A DNA stretch of 64,000 bases from Bradyrhizobium sp. 141 (GTDB taxonomy: Bacteria > Pseudomonadota > Alphaproteobacteria > Rhizobiales > Xanthobacteraceae), in the NCBI RefSeq assembly GCF_023074055.1, contig NZ_JADPKR010000108.1, positions 124,001-188,000 on the forward strand, in the 5' to 3' direction. This document shows, in pieces, positions 44,853 through 53,472 of the stretch. Every line of letters starts with the position of its first letter. The first letter of the stretch is position 1. The notes under the pieces were generated by a model, which had not been told where the DNA came from, did not search any database, and saw only the letters and a list, made by a program, of their open reading frames with translations. A program made the position numbers and the translations under genes.

Positions 44853-46135
44853 CCGCGCTCGCACGCGAGACGACCGGCGAAATGTTGCTTCGCCGTCTGC
44901 GCAGCCCCGCCGCCTGGCGCGAGACCGTCGATATATTCGCGGTCCTGACCGCGGCCTCGCTGCCCTGGTCGACCTCGCTCGCAGGGATCTTCAATGCGCT
45001 GATGCTGCTCTGCATGGTGCCGTTCCTCGACGTCCGCGCGTTCCTGCAATCGCTGAAGCGTCCGATTTGCATTGCGCCGATCGCGCTGGTCCTGCTCGCG
45101 CTGGTGGGGACACTCTGGTCGGATGCGAGCTGGGGCGCACGCTTCTATGCGGTCAATCCGACCATCAAGCTGCTCGTGCTGCCGGTCCTGCTCTATCATT
45201 TCGAGCGGTCGCCGCGCGGCCACTGGATATTCATCGCCTTCCTGGTGTCCTGCGCCTTGTTGTCGGTGATGTCCTGGCTGGTCGCCTTCTATCCGAATTT
45301 TGCGCTCAAGACCGATCCGCCCGAACGCGGCATCTTCGTCAAGAACTACATCGACCAGAGCCAGGAATTCGCACTTTGCGCCGTTGCGCTCGCCTATCCG
45401 ATCGTGACGCTGCTGCGCGAGAAGCGATACTGGTTCGCCGGGCTGCTCACGGCGCTGGCGCTGAGCTTCTTCGTCAATATGACCTTCGTGGTGGTGTCAC
45501 GCACCGCGCTCGTCACCGTTCCGATCATGTTTGGCGTGTTCGCGCTGCTTCACCTCAAATGGCGCAGCATTGCGCTCATCTCTGCCGCTTTGCTCGTCGG
45601 CGCCGTTCTCGCCTGGCAGACCTCGCCGCAATTGCGCCACACCGCCGAGAGGTTTGGCAGCGACTACACGCGTTATGTGGAAAGGGGTGAGCCGAGCTCG
45701 GCGGGCTTGCGGCTCGAATTCTGGCGGAAGTCGCTCGGCTTCTTCGCGCAGGCGCCTATCATGGGGCACGGCACCGGCTCGACGCGCGGATTGTTCGAAC
45801 GCGTCGCGACGCCCGGCGGTCTGTACCAGGCCTCCGCGGAGGTGATCGGCAACCCGCATAACCAGACCCTCAACGTTGCCGTGCAGTGGGGCGTGATCGG
45901 CATCGCCGTTCTCTACGCGATCTGGATCCTGCATCTGCTGCTGTTCCGCGGCGACGGGCTTGTCAACTGGATCGGGCTTCTGGTGGTGGTGCAGAACGTC
46001 TTCACCTCGCTGTTCAACTCCCATCTGTTCGACTTCCACGAAGGCTGGATGTACGTCATCGGCGTCGGCGTCGCCGGCGGCATGGTGATCCGGGCACAAC
46101 AGCGCGAGGCGAAGATGGGGGAAGCCGGTTCCTGA
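44849..46135 (+). CDS. O-antigen ligase-family protein
   Basis: A 428-residue polytopic membrane protein of the WaaL/O-antigen polymerase superfamily, starting at the overlapping GTG. Ligase-like features are about ten hydrophobic segments, a large periplasmic loop with GHGTGSTRGLFERVATPGG, and NPHNQTLNVAVQWGVIGIAV near residue 340, which holds the conserved histidine (H-N-Q-x-L). It would join undecaprenyl-linked O-antigen to the lipid A core in the periplasm, though Wzy-type polymerases share this fold. Encoded immediately behind hldE. Confidence 0.82.
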   Translation: MTALARETTGEMLLRRLRSPAAWRETVDIFAVLTAASLPWSTSLAGIFNALMLLCMVPFLDVRAFLQSLKRPICIAPIALVLLALVGTLWSDASWGARFYAVNPTIKLLVLPVLLYHFERSPRGHWIFIAFLVSCALLSVMSWLVAFYPNFALKTDPPERGIFVKNYIDQSQEFALCAVALAYPIVTLLREKRYWFAGLLTALALSFFVNMTFVVVSRTALVTVPIMFGVFALLHLKWRSIALISAALLVGAVLAWQTSPQLRHTAERFGSDYTRYVERGEPSSAGLRLEFWRKSLGFFAQAPIMGHGTGSTRGLFERVATPGGLYQASAEVIGNPHNQTLNVAVQWGVIGIAVLYAIWILHLLLFRGDGLVNWIGLLVVVQNVFTSLFNSHLFDFHEGWMYVIGVGVAGGMVIRAQQREAKMGEAGS

Positions 46136-46219
46136 GCTGCCGCGCGGCTGGCAAGTCTGGCCCAGATGGGCTATCAGCGCGGTCAGGTTGCATCTAACTG
46201 GGTTTTCATCGGTCGGCGG

Positions 46220-48133
46220 ATGACGCGTCTTTCGCATCTCACCTTGCGCAATTTCCTGATCGCGCTCCACGACCTGCTGGCGACCGCGGCTGCGCTTTTT
46301 GCCGCCTTCTATCTGCGATTCGAGGGTGGTGACGGCTTCTTCGACCGCTTGCCGCTGCTGTTCCAGATCCTGCCCTACTTCCTCGCCTTCAGCGTGGTCG
46401 TGTTCTTCATCTTCAACCTGACCACGACGAAATGGCGCTTCATCTCGCTGCCTGACGCGCTGAACATCATCCGCGTCGCGACCGTGCTGACGGTCGCCCT
46501 GCTCGTGCTCGACTACATCTTCGTCGCCCCCAACGTCCGCGGCGCCTTCTTCCTCGGCAAGGTGACGATCGTCCTCTACTGGTTCCTCGAGATTTCCTTC
46601 CTCAGCGCGCTGCGCATGGCCTATCGTTACTTCCGCTATACGCGGGTGCGGCGTCACGCCAGAGGCCAGGAGGCCGCGCCGACGCTGTTGATCGGCCGCG
46701 CCGCGGATGCCGAGGTGCTGCTGCGCGGCATCGAGAGCGGAGCGATCAAGCGCATCTGGCCGGTCGGCGTGCTGTCGCCGTCGAGCTCCGACCGCGGCCA
46801 GTTCATCCGCAACGTGCCGGTGCTGGGCGGCATCGACGACGTCGAGGACATCATCGCCGACTTCGCCAAGCGCAACAAACCGATCGCGCGCCTCATCATG
46901 ACGCCGTCGGCATTCGAGCCGGAGGCCCATCCGGAATCGATCCTGATGCGCGCGCGCAAGTTAGGGGTGATCGTCAACCGGATGCCCTCGCTCGAGAGCG
47001 GCGATACGCCGCGGCTCACCGCCGTTGCGGTCGAGGACCTCCTGCTGCGGCCGAGCGAGACGATCGACTATGCCCGCCTGGAGGCCCTGATCAACGGCAA
47101 GGCGGTGATCGTCACCGGCGGCGGCGGCTCGATCGGTTCCGAGATCTGCGAGCGCGTCGTTGCCTTCGGCGCGGCGCGGCTCCTGATCGTGGAAAACTCG
47201 GAGCCGGCGCTCTACGCCATCACGGAAGCGCTCGCCGCGCGAGGCGCGGTCGCCGAGATCGAAGGGCGGATCGCCGACATTCGCGACCGCGAGCGCATCA
47301 TGCGCCTGATGGCCGGGTTCAAGCCGGACATCGTGTTCCACGCCGCCGCGCTCAAGCACGTGCCGATCCTCGAACGCGACTGGAGCGAGGGCGTCAAGAC
47401 CAACATCTTCGGCTCCATGAACGTTGCGGATGCCGCCGTTGCCGCCGGCGCCGAAGCCATGGTGATGATTTCGACCGACAAGGCGATCGAGCCGGTGTCG
47501 ATGCTCGGCCTGACCAAGCGTTTTGCCGAGATGTACTGCCAGGCGCTGGATCACGATCTCGCAGCCGCGGCGCACGGCGCCAAGCCGCCGATGCGGCTGA
47601 TCTCGGTCCGGTTCGGCAACGTGCTGGCTTCGAACGGCTCGGTGGTGCCGAAATTCAAGGCGCAGATCGAGGCCGGTGGCCCGGTGACGGTGACGCATCC
47701 CGACATGGTCCGCTATTTCATGACCATCCGCGAGGCCTGCGATCTCGTCATCACCGCGGCCACGCATGCGCTCGGAACGCAGCGTCCCGACGTCTCGGTC
47801 TACGTGCTCAACATGGGCCAGCCGGTGAAGATCGTCGATCTCGCCGAGCGCATGATCCGCCTCTCCGGATTGCAACCCGGCTACGACATCGAGATCGTGT
47901 TCACGGGCATGCGGCCGGGCGAACGTCTCCACGAGATCCTGTTCGCTTCCGAGGAGCCGACCCGCGAGATCGGCGTTGCCGGCATCATGGCCGCGCAGCC
48001 GAACGAGCCGCCGATGCAGACGCTGCGCAAATGGACCGCGGCGCTCGAGCAGGCGATCGCGCGCGACGATCGCGCCACCATCAGGACTATCCTCAAGGAT
48101 GCGGTGCCCGAATTCGGGTCGACCGCGGCCTGA
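46220..48133 (+). CDS. Membrane-bound nucleotide-sugar 4,6-dehydratase (WbpM/WreV-like)
   Basis: A 637-residue protein. About four membrane helices occupy residues 1-160, followed by a CoA-binding-like and an SDR catalytic domain: GGGGSIGSEICERV near residue 300 and STDKAIEPVSMLGLTKRFAE near 425, where M replaces the tyrosine of normal SDR enzymes (M-x-x-x-K), as in WbpM-type dehydratases. It should convert UDP-GlcNAc to the 4-keto-6-deoxy intermediate for N-acetylquinovosamine. I start at MTRLSHLT; the ATG at 46166 adds an unlikely leader. The reductase-like and initiating transferase-like genes follow nearby. Confidence 0.9.
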   Translation: MTRLSHLTLRNFLIALHDLLATAAALFAAFYLRFEGGDGFFDRLPLLFQILPYFLAFSVVVFFIFNLTTTKWRFISLPDALNIIRVATVLTVALLVLDYIFVAPNVRGAFFLGKVTIVLYWFLEISFLSALRMAYRYFRYTRVRRHARGQEAAPTLLIGRAADAEVLLRGIESGAIKRIWPVGVLSPSSSDRGQFIRNVPVLGGIDDVEDIIADFAKRNKPIARLIMTPSAFEPEAHPESILMRARKLGVIVNRMPSLESGDTPRLTAVAVEDLLLRPSETIDYARLEALINGKAVIVTGGGGSIGSEICERVVAFGAARLLIVENSEPALYAITEALAARGAVAEIEGRIADIRDRERIMRLMAGFKPDIVFHAAALKHVPILERDWSEGVKTNIFGSMNVADAAVAAGAEAMVMISTDKAIEPVSMLGLTKRFAEMYCQALDHDLAAAAHGAKPPMRLISVRFGNVLASNGSVVPKFKAQIEAGGPVTVTHPDMVRYFMTIREACDLVITAATHALGTQRPDVSVYVLNMGQPVKIVDLAERMIRLSGLQPGYDIEIVFTGMRPGERLHEILFASEEPTREIGVAGIMAAQPNEPPMQTLRKWTAALEQAIARDDRATIRTILKDAVPEFGSTAA

Positions 48134-48135
48134 CC

Positions 48136-49356
48136 ATGCAGCCCTCCGGCAAGATCGTCGTCGCGAGCCAGCATTATCCGCCGGATACCAGCACGACGGC
48201 GGCGATCATGGCCGAGATCGCCTGCCGTCTCGCCGCCGGGCACGAGGTCGTCGTGCTCTCGGGCTGGCCGGGCGCATTGCCGGCCTCGCAGACCGGCCCC
48301 GGCAAGCCGCGCGTCGTCGCAATCAAGAACCGATTGGCAGGCAAGGCGGCGCTGGTGCGGCGCGGAGTGTCCGAGCTCCTGTTCGCGGCGCGCACGTTCT
48401 TCGCATTGACGCGGCAGCTGAAGCGAGGGGACGTCGTACTCACGGTCACCGCGCCGTTCATGCTGCCTTACGCGGTGGCGGCGGCAGCCAGGTTCAAGGG
48501 GGCGCGTTCGGCGCTGATCCTGCACGACCTCTTTCCCGACGTGCTGGTGATGGCGGGCCTCTTGAAGCCCGGCTCGCTGGTGACGCGGACGATGCGGGCC
48601 GCCAACAGCCTGATGTTCCGCGCGCTCAATGCCGTCATCACCATCGGCCGCGACGCGGAGCGTCCGCTGCTGAGCTATTCCGGAATGAGGCGGAACAAGA
48701 TCCGCTTCATCCCGAACTGGGCGACGCTTGTGCCCGCGCCGCGGCCGGTCACGTCGGACAATCCGTTCCGCAAGGCGATTGCCGCGCGCTTCATCGTCGG
48801 CCTGTCGGGCAATCTGGGCTTCACCCATGATCCGGAGATCGTGTTCGAGGCGGCGCGGCTTCTCAAGGACGAGGCGGACGTTCACTTCCTGCTGTCCGGC
48901 TGGGGCATCGGCTTCGAACGGCTGAAGCAGTTGCAGGCGGCGGCGAGCCTGCCCAATGTCTCCTTTGTCGGGCGCGTTGAGGATTCCGAGCTCGAGGCGT
49001 TGCTGGCGTCCGCCGATCTCTGGATCATTCCGTACCGGAAGGACGTTGCGGGGGTGTCGGTGCCGAGCCGGTTCTACAATCTGCTGGCGGTCGGCCGTCC
49101 CGTGGTGCTGGTGTCCGAGCCGGAGGCCGAGGCCGCCTTGACGGTGGTGGAGAACGGGCTCGGCTGGGTCGTGACGCCAGGCCGCGCCGATCAGCTCGCA
49201 GGCGCGATCCGCGCGGCGTCCCGGTCCGACGACGGCACCATCGCAGCGCGCGCGGTGAAGGCGGCATCGCGGTTCGACAGGACGACCGCGATGAATGCCT
49301 ATGCGGCGCTGATCGACGAATTGTTGCGCAACCCGGACCTGTCGGATCAACGATGA
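48136..49356 (+). CDS. Glycosyltransferase family 4 (WcaI/WbuB-like)
   Basis: A 406-residue GT4 enzyme. The N-terminus IVVASQHYPPDTSTTAAIMA and LHDLFPDVLVMAGLLKPGSL near residue 130 resemble WbuB/WcaI transferases that build O-antigen or colanic acid repeats. The donor-binding region is SADLWIIPYRKDVAGVSVPS near 300. The gene follows the dehydratase stop by 2 bases and overlaps the next start by 4, so all three are co-translated. The sugar added is unknown; fucosamine- or quinovosamine-type acceptors are plausible by context. Confidence 0.85.
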   Translation: MQPSGKIVVASQHYPPDTSTTAAIMAEIACRLAAGHEVVVLSGWPGALPASQTGPGKPRVVAIKNRLAGKAALVRRGVSELLFAARTFFALTRQLKRGDVVLTVTAPFMLPYAVAAAARFKGARSALILHDLFPDVLVMAGLLKPGSLVTRTMRAANSLMFRALNAVITIGRDAERPLLSYSGMRRNKIRFIPNWATLVPAPRPVTSDNPFRKAIAARFIVGLSGNLGFTHDPEIVFEAARLLKDEADVHFLLSGWGIGFERLKQLQAAASLPNVSFVGRVEDSELEALLASADLWIIPYRKDVAGVSVPSRFYNLLAVGRPVVLVSEPEAEAALTVVENGLGWVVTPGRADQLAGAIRAASRSDDGTIAARAVKAASRFDRTTAMNAYAALIDELLRNPDLSDQR

Positions 49357-50300
49357 ACGAGAAGAAGCCGGTCGTATTGGTGACGGGAGCGAGCGGCTTC
49401 GTCGGCCGTCATATCGTGCCGGCGCTCGCTCGCGAGGGATGGTCGGTCCGCCGCGCGGTTCGCAGTCCGGAAGGCGTCGAGGGCGAGGTCGTGATCGAAA
49501 CGATCGGTCCCGAGACCGATTGGCAGGCCGCGCTGGAAGGCGTCGACGCCGTCGTCCATCTCGCCGCGCGCGTGCACCACAAGCACGAGGAGCACGCGGT
49601 CCAGCTCTACCGCAACGTCAACATCGCCGGCACGCTGCATTTGGCGCGCTGCGCGGCGACGGCCGGCGTGCGCCAGTTCGTCTTCGTCAGCACCGTGCTC
49701 GTGCACGGCCGCAGCAATGAGGGCCGCCCCCCGTTCAGCGAGAACGACGTCCTGACGCCGCGCGGCCTCTACGGCATGTCCAAGGCCGCGGCCGAGGCGG
49801 GCTTGAGAACGCTGGCGCGCGACAACGACATGAAGATCTCGGTGATCCGGCCGCCGCTGGTCTATGGCGCAGGCGCCAAGGGCAATTTCGCGCTGCTGAC
49901 GCGCGCGGTCGATCTCGGGCTGCCGCTGCCCTTTGCCGCGATCCGCAACCAGCGCGCCTTCCTTGCCGTGCAGAACCTGTCGTCGTTCATCCTGCGCCGG
50001 CTCGGTCATCCCGATCCCGCCAGCAATTTCGAGATCTTCCTCGTGGCCGACAGGGAGCAGGTCTCGACACCCGAATTCATCACGCGTCTGGCCGATGCGT
50101 CCGGCAAGAGCCTGCGGCTGTTCGGCATGCCGCCGGGCCTGCTCAGCACGCTGCTCAGCGTCATGGGCCGGCAGGATACGCATGACAGTCTGATCGGCTC
50201 GCTTGAGCTCAACATCTCCAAGGCGATCGCGACCGGCTGGCAGCCGGAGGTCTCCCTCGACGAAGGGTTGCGGCTGGCGCTGTCGGCTCAGGACGTCTGA
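49353..50300 (+). CDS. NAD-dependent sugar epimerase/reductase (WreQ/WbpV-like)
   Basis: A 315-residue SDR-type enzyme. GASGFVGRHIVPAL at residue 12 binds NAD(P); SVTVLVH-type strand (VFVSTVLVHGRSNEG) near 110 and YGMSKAAAEAGL near 145 supply the Ser and Y-x-x-x-K. The family includes WbpV and rhizobial WreQ, which reduce the 4-keto intermediate to UDP-N-acetylquinovosamine. Its company here, a WbpM-like dehydratase and a WbpL-like transferase, makes that the best guess. The 3-prime end overlaps the convergent transferase gene by 13 bases. Confidence 0.85.
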   Translation: MNEKKPVVLVTGASGFVGRHIVPALAREGWSVRRAVRSPEGVEGEVVIETIGPETDWQAALEGVDAVVHLAARVHHKHEEHAVQLYRNVNIAGTLHLARCAATAGVRQFVFVSTVLVHGRSNEGRPPFSENDVLTPRGLYGMSKAAAEAGLRTLARDNDMKISVIRPPLVYGAGAKGNFALLTRAVDLGLPLPFAAIRNQRAFLAVQNLSSFILRRLGHPDPASNFEIFLVADREQVSTPEFITRLADASGKSLRLFGMPPGLLSTLLSVMGRQDTHDSLIGSLELNISKAIATGWQPEVSLDEGLRLALSAQDV

Positions 50301-51307
50301 GTGCGCGAGAAGCGCTGCAGCACGAAAGCGACCGCGACCGCGCCTGCGAACAAGGACACGATCGTGATCGTCAGCGAGCCGGCACGAATGGCGACGATGG
50401 CAAGCAGCGCCAGCACGAGATTGAGCGCGAACACCTCGCCGGTCACCCGCTTGACGGTGAAGCCGTTGTCGGTGGCGCGCTGATAGAAATGCGTGCGGTG
50501 CGCCGACCAGAATTGTTCGCGGCGCGCGATGCGCCGAAACAGCGTGATGGTGGAATCCGCAAGGTAATAGGCCGGCAACAGCAGCGCCGCAGCGGGTTGC
50601 CCCTGCCAGGCAAGCTCCAGCAGGCACCAGCCGAGCAACAGGCCGATCGGCAGGCTGCCGACATCGCCCAAGAACACCTTCGCCACCGGCTTGTTGAACG
50701 GCGCAAAGCCAAGCATGGCGCCGCACAGGGCCATTGCGAGCCACGCTGCGGACGGAGAGAGGTCGCCATACCAGCCGAGCAATGCGAGCGCGGCCGTGAC
50801 AGGCACCACCTCCGCCACGGTCATGAGATCGAGCCCGTCCATGAAATTGACGAGGTTCACGAACCAGACGCCGCCGACGAGAAGGAGGATGCGTTCAACG
50901 GCAAGCGGCAGGGCAGGAACGATCCGCAGCGCCTCCGGTGTCGTGAACACGACGCCAGCCACAGCTCCCGCCTGCAACAGGAGCCGGAGCACGACCGGCA
51001 GCGGCCTGATGTCGTCGACTAGGCCGACCAGAGCGATCAGCACGGCGGAGCCGATCAGGGGCAGGGGAAGCCAAGCGTAAATCCAGGCTACAAGCAGGGT
51101 GGCGGCGACGACCGCGATGCCCGCACCTTGCGGTGTTGGAAGCTTGTGAGATGAGCGTGCGTTCGGACGCGCCAACGCATAGCGCTGCAGCAGCGGCATG
51201 CTGCACCAGGTGATGCCGGCGGAGATCAGTGCGGCGAGCCCGGCAGGCGCAAGCGCGAGCAGCACCAGTCCGGCCGCAGGGTCCGGACCCGAGACGAAGG
51301 TCGTCAC
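50288..51307 (-). CDS. UDP-sugar:undecaprenyl-phosphate transferase (WecA/WbpL/WreU-like)
   Basis: A 339-residue integral membrane protein of the MraY/WecA superfamily, with about ten hydrophobic segments. Diagnostic acidic loops are ALVGLVDDIRPLP near residue 95 (DDxxD-like), NLVNFMDGLDLMTVAE near 155 and KVFLGDVGSLPIGLLLG near 215, and the last cytosolic HRTHFYQRAT histidine loop. It should start O-antigen synthesis by moving a sugar-1-phosphate, likely QuiNAc, onto undecaprenyl phosphate. The start overlaps the flippase-like gene stop by 4 bases. Confidence 0.9.
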   Translation of the reverse strand: MTTFVSGPDPAAGLVLLALAPAGLAALISAGITWCSMPLLQRYALARPNARSSHKLPTPQGAGIAVVAATLLVAWIYAWLPLPLIGSAVLIALVGLVDDIRPLPVVLRLLLQAGAVAGVVFTTPEALRIVPALPLAVERILLLVGGVWFVNLVNFMDGLDLMTVAEVVPVTAALALLGWYGDLSPSAAWLAMALCGAMLGFAPFNKPVAKVFLGDVGSLPIGLLLGWCLLELAWQGQPAAALLLPAYYLADSTITLFRRIARREQFWSAHRTHFYQRATDNGFTVKRVTGEVFALNLVLALLAIVAIRAGSLTITIVSLFAGAVAVAFVLQRFSRTQTS

Positions 51308-52263
51308 TCCGGTACTCCGATCGGAGCCGAGCCTTGCGCGGCCTTCTCCGCGCTGAGGATCCAGACGAGGCCCCCGAACGCGCCGACGATGAAGGACACG
51401 GCGCCGAACAGCAGCGAGATGTTGACGCCCTCGTTGGCGGCAAGGCCGGCGAAACCGAACGCCAGGCCCATCGTGGCTTCACGCACGCCCCAGCCGGCGA
51501 TCGAGATCGGCATCATCGTGATCAGCATCACCGGCGGCACCAGCAGAAAGACGTCGCTGAAGCGGACCGGGGCCGCGATCGACTGCACGACGCACCAGGC
51601 GATGACGACGGCGAGCACGTGAACGAGCACCGACAGGATTGCGATGATCGGCCCGCGGCTGCGGCTGAAGATCACGCGGTTGGCGATCACCGCACAGGCG
51701 TGAAGGTGGTGCGTGGCCCACCAGGTCTTCAGCCAGCGCCATTTCAGCGCGCCGAAGATCAGGAAGCCGAGGCCGCCGGCGAGCGCCAGGAGATCGACGA
51801 GCAGCAGCGCCGAGCGTCCGTGCGGATCGGTGATCAGGGTGTAGCTCCAGGGCAGGCTCGCGACGATCACGATCGCGAGCGCGATCAAGCCGATGGCGCG
51901 GTCGACGAAGATGGAGTAGGTCGCCGCACGCCAGCCGGCCCCGGCGCGCGCGACGAGCCACAGCCGGACCGCATCGCCGCCGATCGCCGACGGCAGAGTC
52001 TGGTTGAAAAAAGAGCCGATCACGTTGTAGCGCATGGCGCGGCCGAGCTCGAGCGGCGCGCCGCAGACGGCGCTGATCTCGCGCCAGCGCAGCACGCCGA
52101 CGAAGATCTGCAGGAACGTGATCGCAATCGCCACGCCGATCCAGAACAGGCTGGTCAAGGTGAAGCGCGAAAACAGTTCGGATAGATCGACCTTGCGCAG
52201 CGCCAGATAGAGCAGCGCCGCGGAAATCAGGATTTTGGCCGTCGACAGCAGGATTCGGCGCAT
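51304..52263 (-). CDS. Flippase-like membrane protein (lysylphosphatidylglycerol synthase TM family)
   Basis: A 319-residue polytopic protein of the UPF0104/LPG_synthase_TM family. Starts at ATG 52263 with MRRILLSTAKILISAALLYL. ALRKVDLSEL, FFNQTLPSAIGGDAVRLWLV near residue 85 and MMPISIAGWGVREATMG near 255 fit family hallmarks. Family members are linked to lipid or glycolipid translocation, but the role is not settled. It overlaps the transferase downstream, so it may help move or make the same O-antigen intermediates. Confidence 0.82.
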   Translation of the reverse strand: MRRILLSTAKILISAALLYLALRKVDLSELFSRFTLTSLFWIGVAIAITFLQIFVGVLRWREISAVCGAPLELGRAMRYNVIGSFFNQTLPSAIGGDAVRLWLVARAGAGWRAATYSIFVDRAIGLIALAIVIVASLPWSYTLITDPHGRSALLLVDLLALAGGLGFLIFGALKWRWLKTWWATHHLHACAVIANRVIFSRSRGPIIAILSVLVHVLAVVIAWCVVQSIAAPVRFSDVFLLVPPVMLITMMPISIAGWGVREATMGLAFGFAGLAANEGVNISLLFGAVSFIVGAFGGLVWILSAEKAAQGSAPIGVPE

Positions 52264-52352
52264 CTCGTCCGCATGAACAGGGTTTGCGAAGATTTGAGGC
52301 AACCCGACGCGAGCGCCGAATTCGGCCGCTTTGGTATGGTTTTGGCGCCGAT

Positions 52353-52391
52353 CTTGCAATAGCCCTCCTTGCAATAGCCCTCGTGGAGGGC
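52353..52391. repeat. 15-base tandem duplication with hairpin
   Basis: CTTGCAATAGCCCTC occurs twice back to back (52353-52367, 52368-52382). The last GCCCTC then forms a perfect hairpin with GAGGGC (52377-52382 and 52386-52391). It lies in the 218-base divergent region ahead of the epimerase gene. Confidence 0.8.
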
Positions 52392-52481
52392 GTTATGGAG
52401 TGCATGAGGCGGGCGAGGCTATTGCGACCGCCTCGAGGTGGCGGCTAAACAGGATCGGGCGAGGGATCCCCAGGGAACAGG

Positions 52482-53471
52482 ATGACGGATCAGGCGATTT
52501 TGGTCACGGGGGCCGCCGGCTTCATCGGCTTTCACGTCGCCCGGCAGCTCCTGGGCGAAGGCCGGTCCGTCGTCGGGCTCGACAATCTCAACGCCTATTA
52601 CGATCCGGCATTGAAGCGGGCGCGTCTGGCGCTGTTGCAGAGCGACTCCCGCTTTTCCTTCGTCGAGGCCGATCTTGCCGACCGCGAGGCGATGGCGGCG
52701 CTGTTTGCGCAGCATCGCTTTACAGAGGTTGTGCATCTCGCGGCGCAGGCTGGCGTGCGCTACTCGATCGAGCAACCGCATGCTTACGCCGATTCCAATC
52801 TCGTGGGCTTTCTCAACGTGCTCGAAGGCTGCCGCAACAACGGCTGTCGTCATCTCGTCTACGCCTCGTCATCCTCCGTTTATGGCGCCAACACAAAACT
52901 GCCATTTGCGGTTGCGGACCGCACCGATCATCCCGTGAGCTTCTACGCCGCGACCAAGAAGGCGAACGAGGTGATGGCGCAGTCCTACAGCCATCTCTAT
53001 CGCCTGCCGGTCACGGGGCTGCGCTTCTTTACCATTTACGGCCCGTGGGGTCGGCCCGACATGGCCATGTTTCTGTTCGTGAACGCCATCATGGCGGGCA
53101 AGCCGATCCGGCTCTTTAACCATGGCAAGATGCGTCGCGACTTCACCTATATTGACGATGTGACGCGTGTAGTATCCAGACTGATCGATCTTGTGCCCGC
53201 GGACGATCCGGCTGCCGCAAATGCGCCGTTTAAGGTCTACAATGTCGGCAATCACCATCCGGAGGAACTGATGCACGTCGTCGGTCTTCTGGAGCGGGAG
53301 CTGGGCCGGACGGCGATCAAAGAATTGCTGCCGATGCAGCCGGGAGATGTGCTGGAAACGTTCGCGGATGTCGAGGATTTGATGCGCGACACCGGCTTTG
53401 CACCGTCAACGCCGATCGAGCATGGGGTCCATAATTTTGTCACCTGGTATCGGGACTACTTCAAGGTTTGA
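52482..53471 (+). CDS. UDP-glucuronate 4-epimerase-like protein
   Basis: A 329-residue SDR enzyme. GAAGFIGFHVARQLLGEG at the N-terminus, DNLNAYYDPALKRARLALL near residue 35 and GPWGRPDMAMFLFVNAI near 185 are characteristic of the UDP-GlcA to UDP-GalA epimerase group. Catalytic YASSSSVYG and FYAATKKANE are present. It supplies galacturonate-type sugar for LPS or exopolysaccharide. ManC-like gene follows after 1 base, in an operon. Confidence 0.88.
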   Translation: MTDQAILVTGAAGFIGFHVARQLLGEGRSVVGLDNLNAYYDPALKRARLALLQSDSRFSFVEADLADREAMAALFAQHRFTEVVHLAAQAGVRYSIEQPHAYADSNLVGFLNVLEGCRNNGCRHLVYASSSSVYGANTKLPFAVADRTDHPVSFYAATKKANEVMAQSYSHLYRLPVTGLRFFTIYGPWGRPDMAMFLFVNAIMAGKPIRLFNHGKMRRDFTYIDDVTRVVSRLIDLVPADDPAAANAPFKVYNVGNHHPEELMHVVGLLERELGRTAIKELLPMQPGDVLETFADVEDLMRDTGFAPSTPIEHGVHNFVTWYRDYFKV

Positions 53472-53472
53472 G

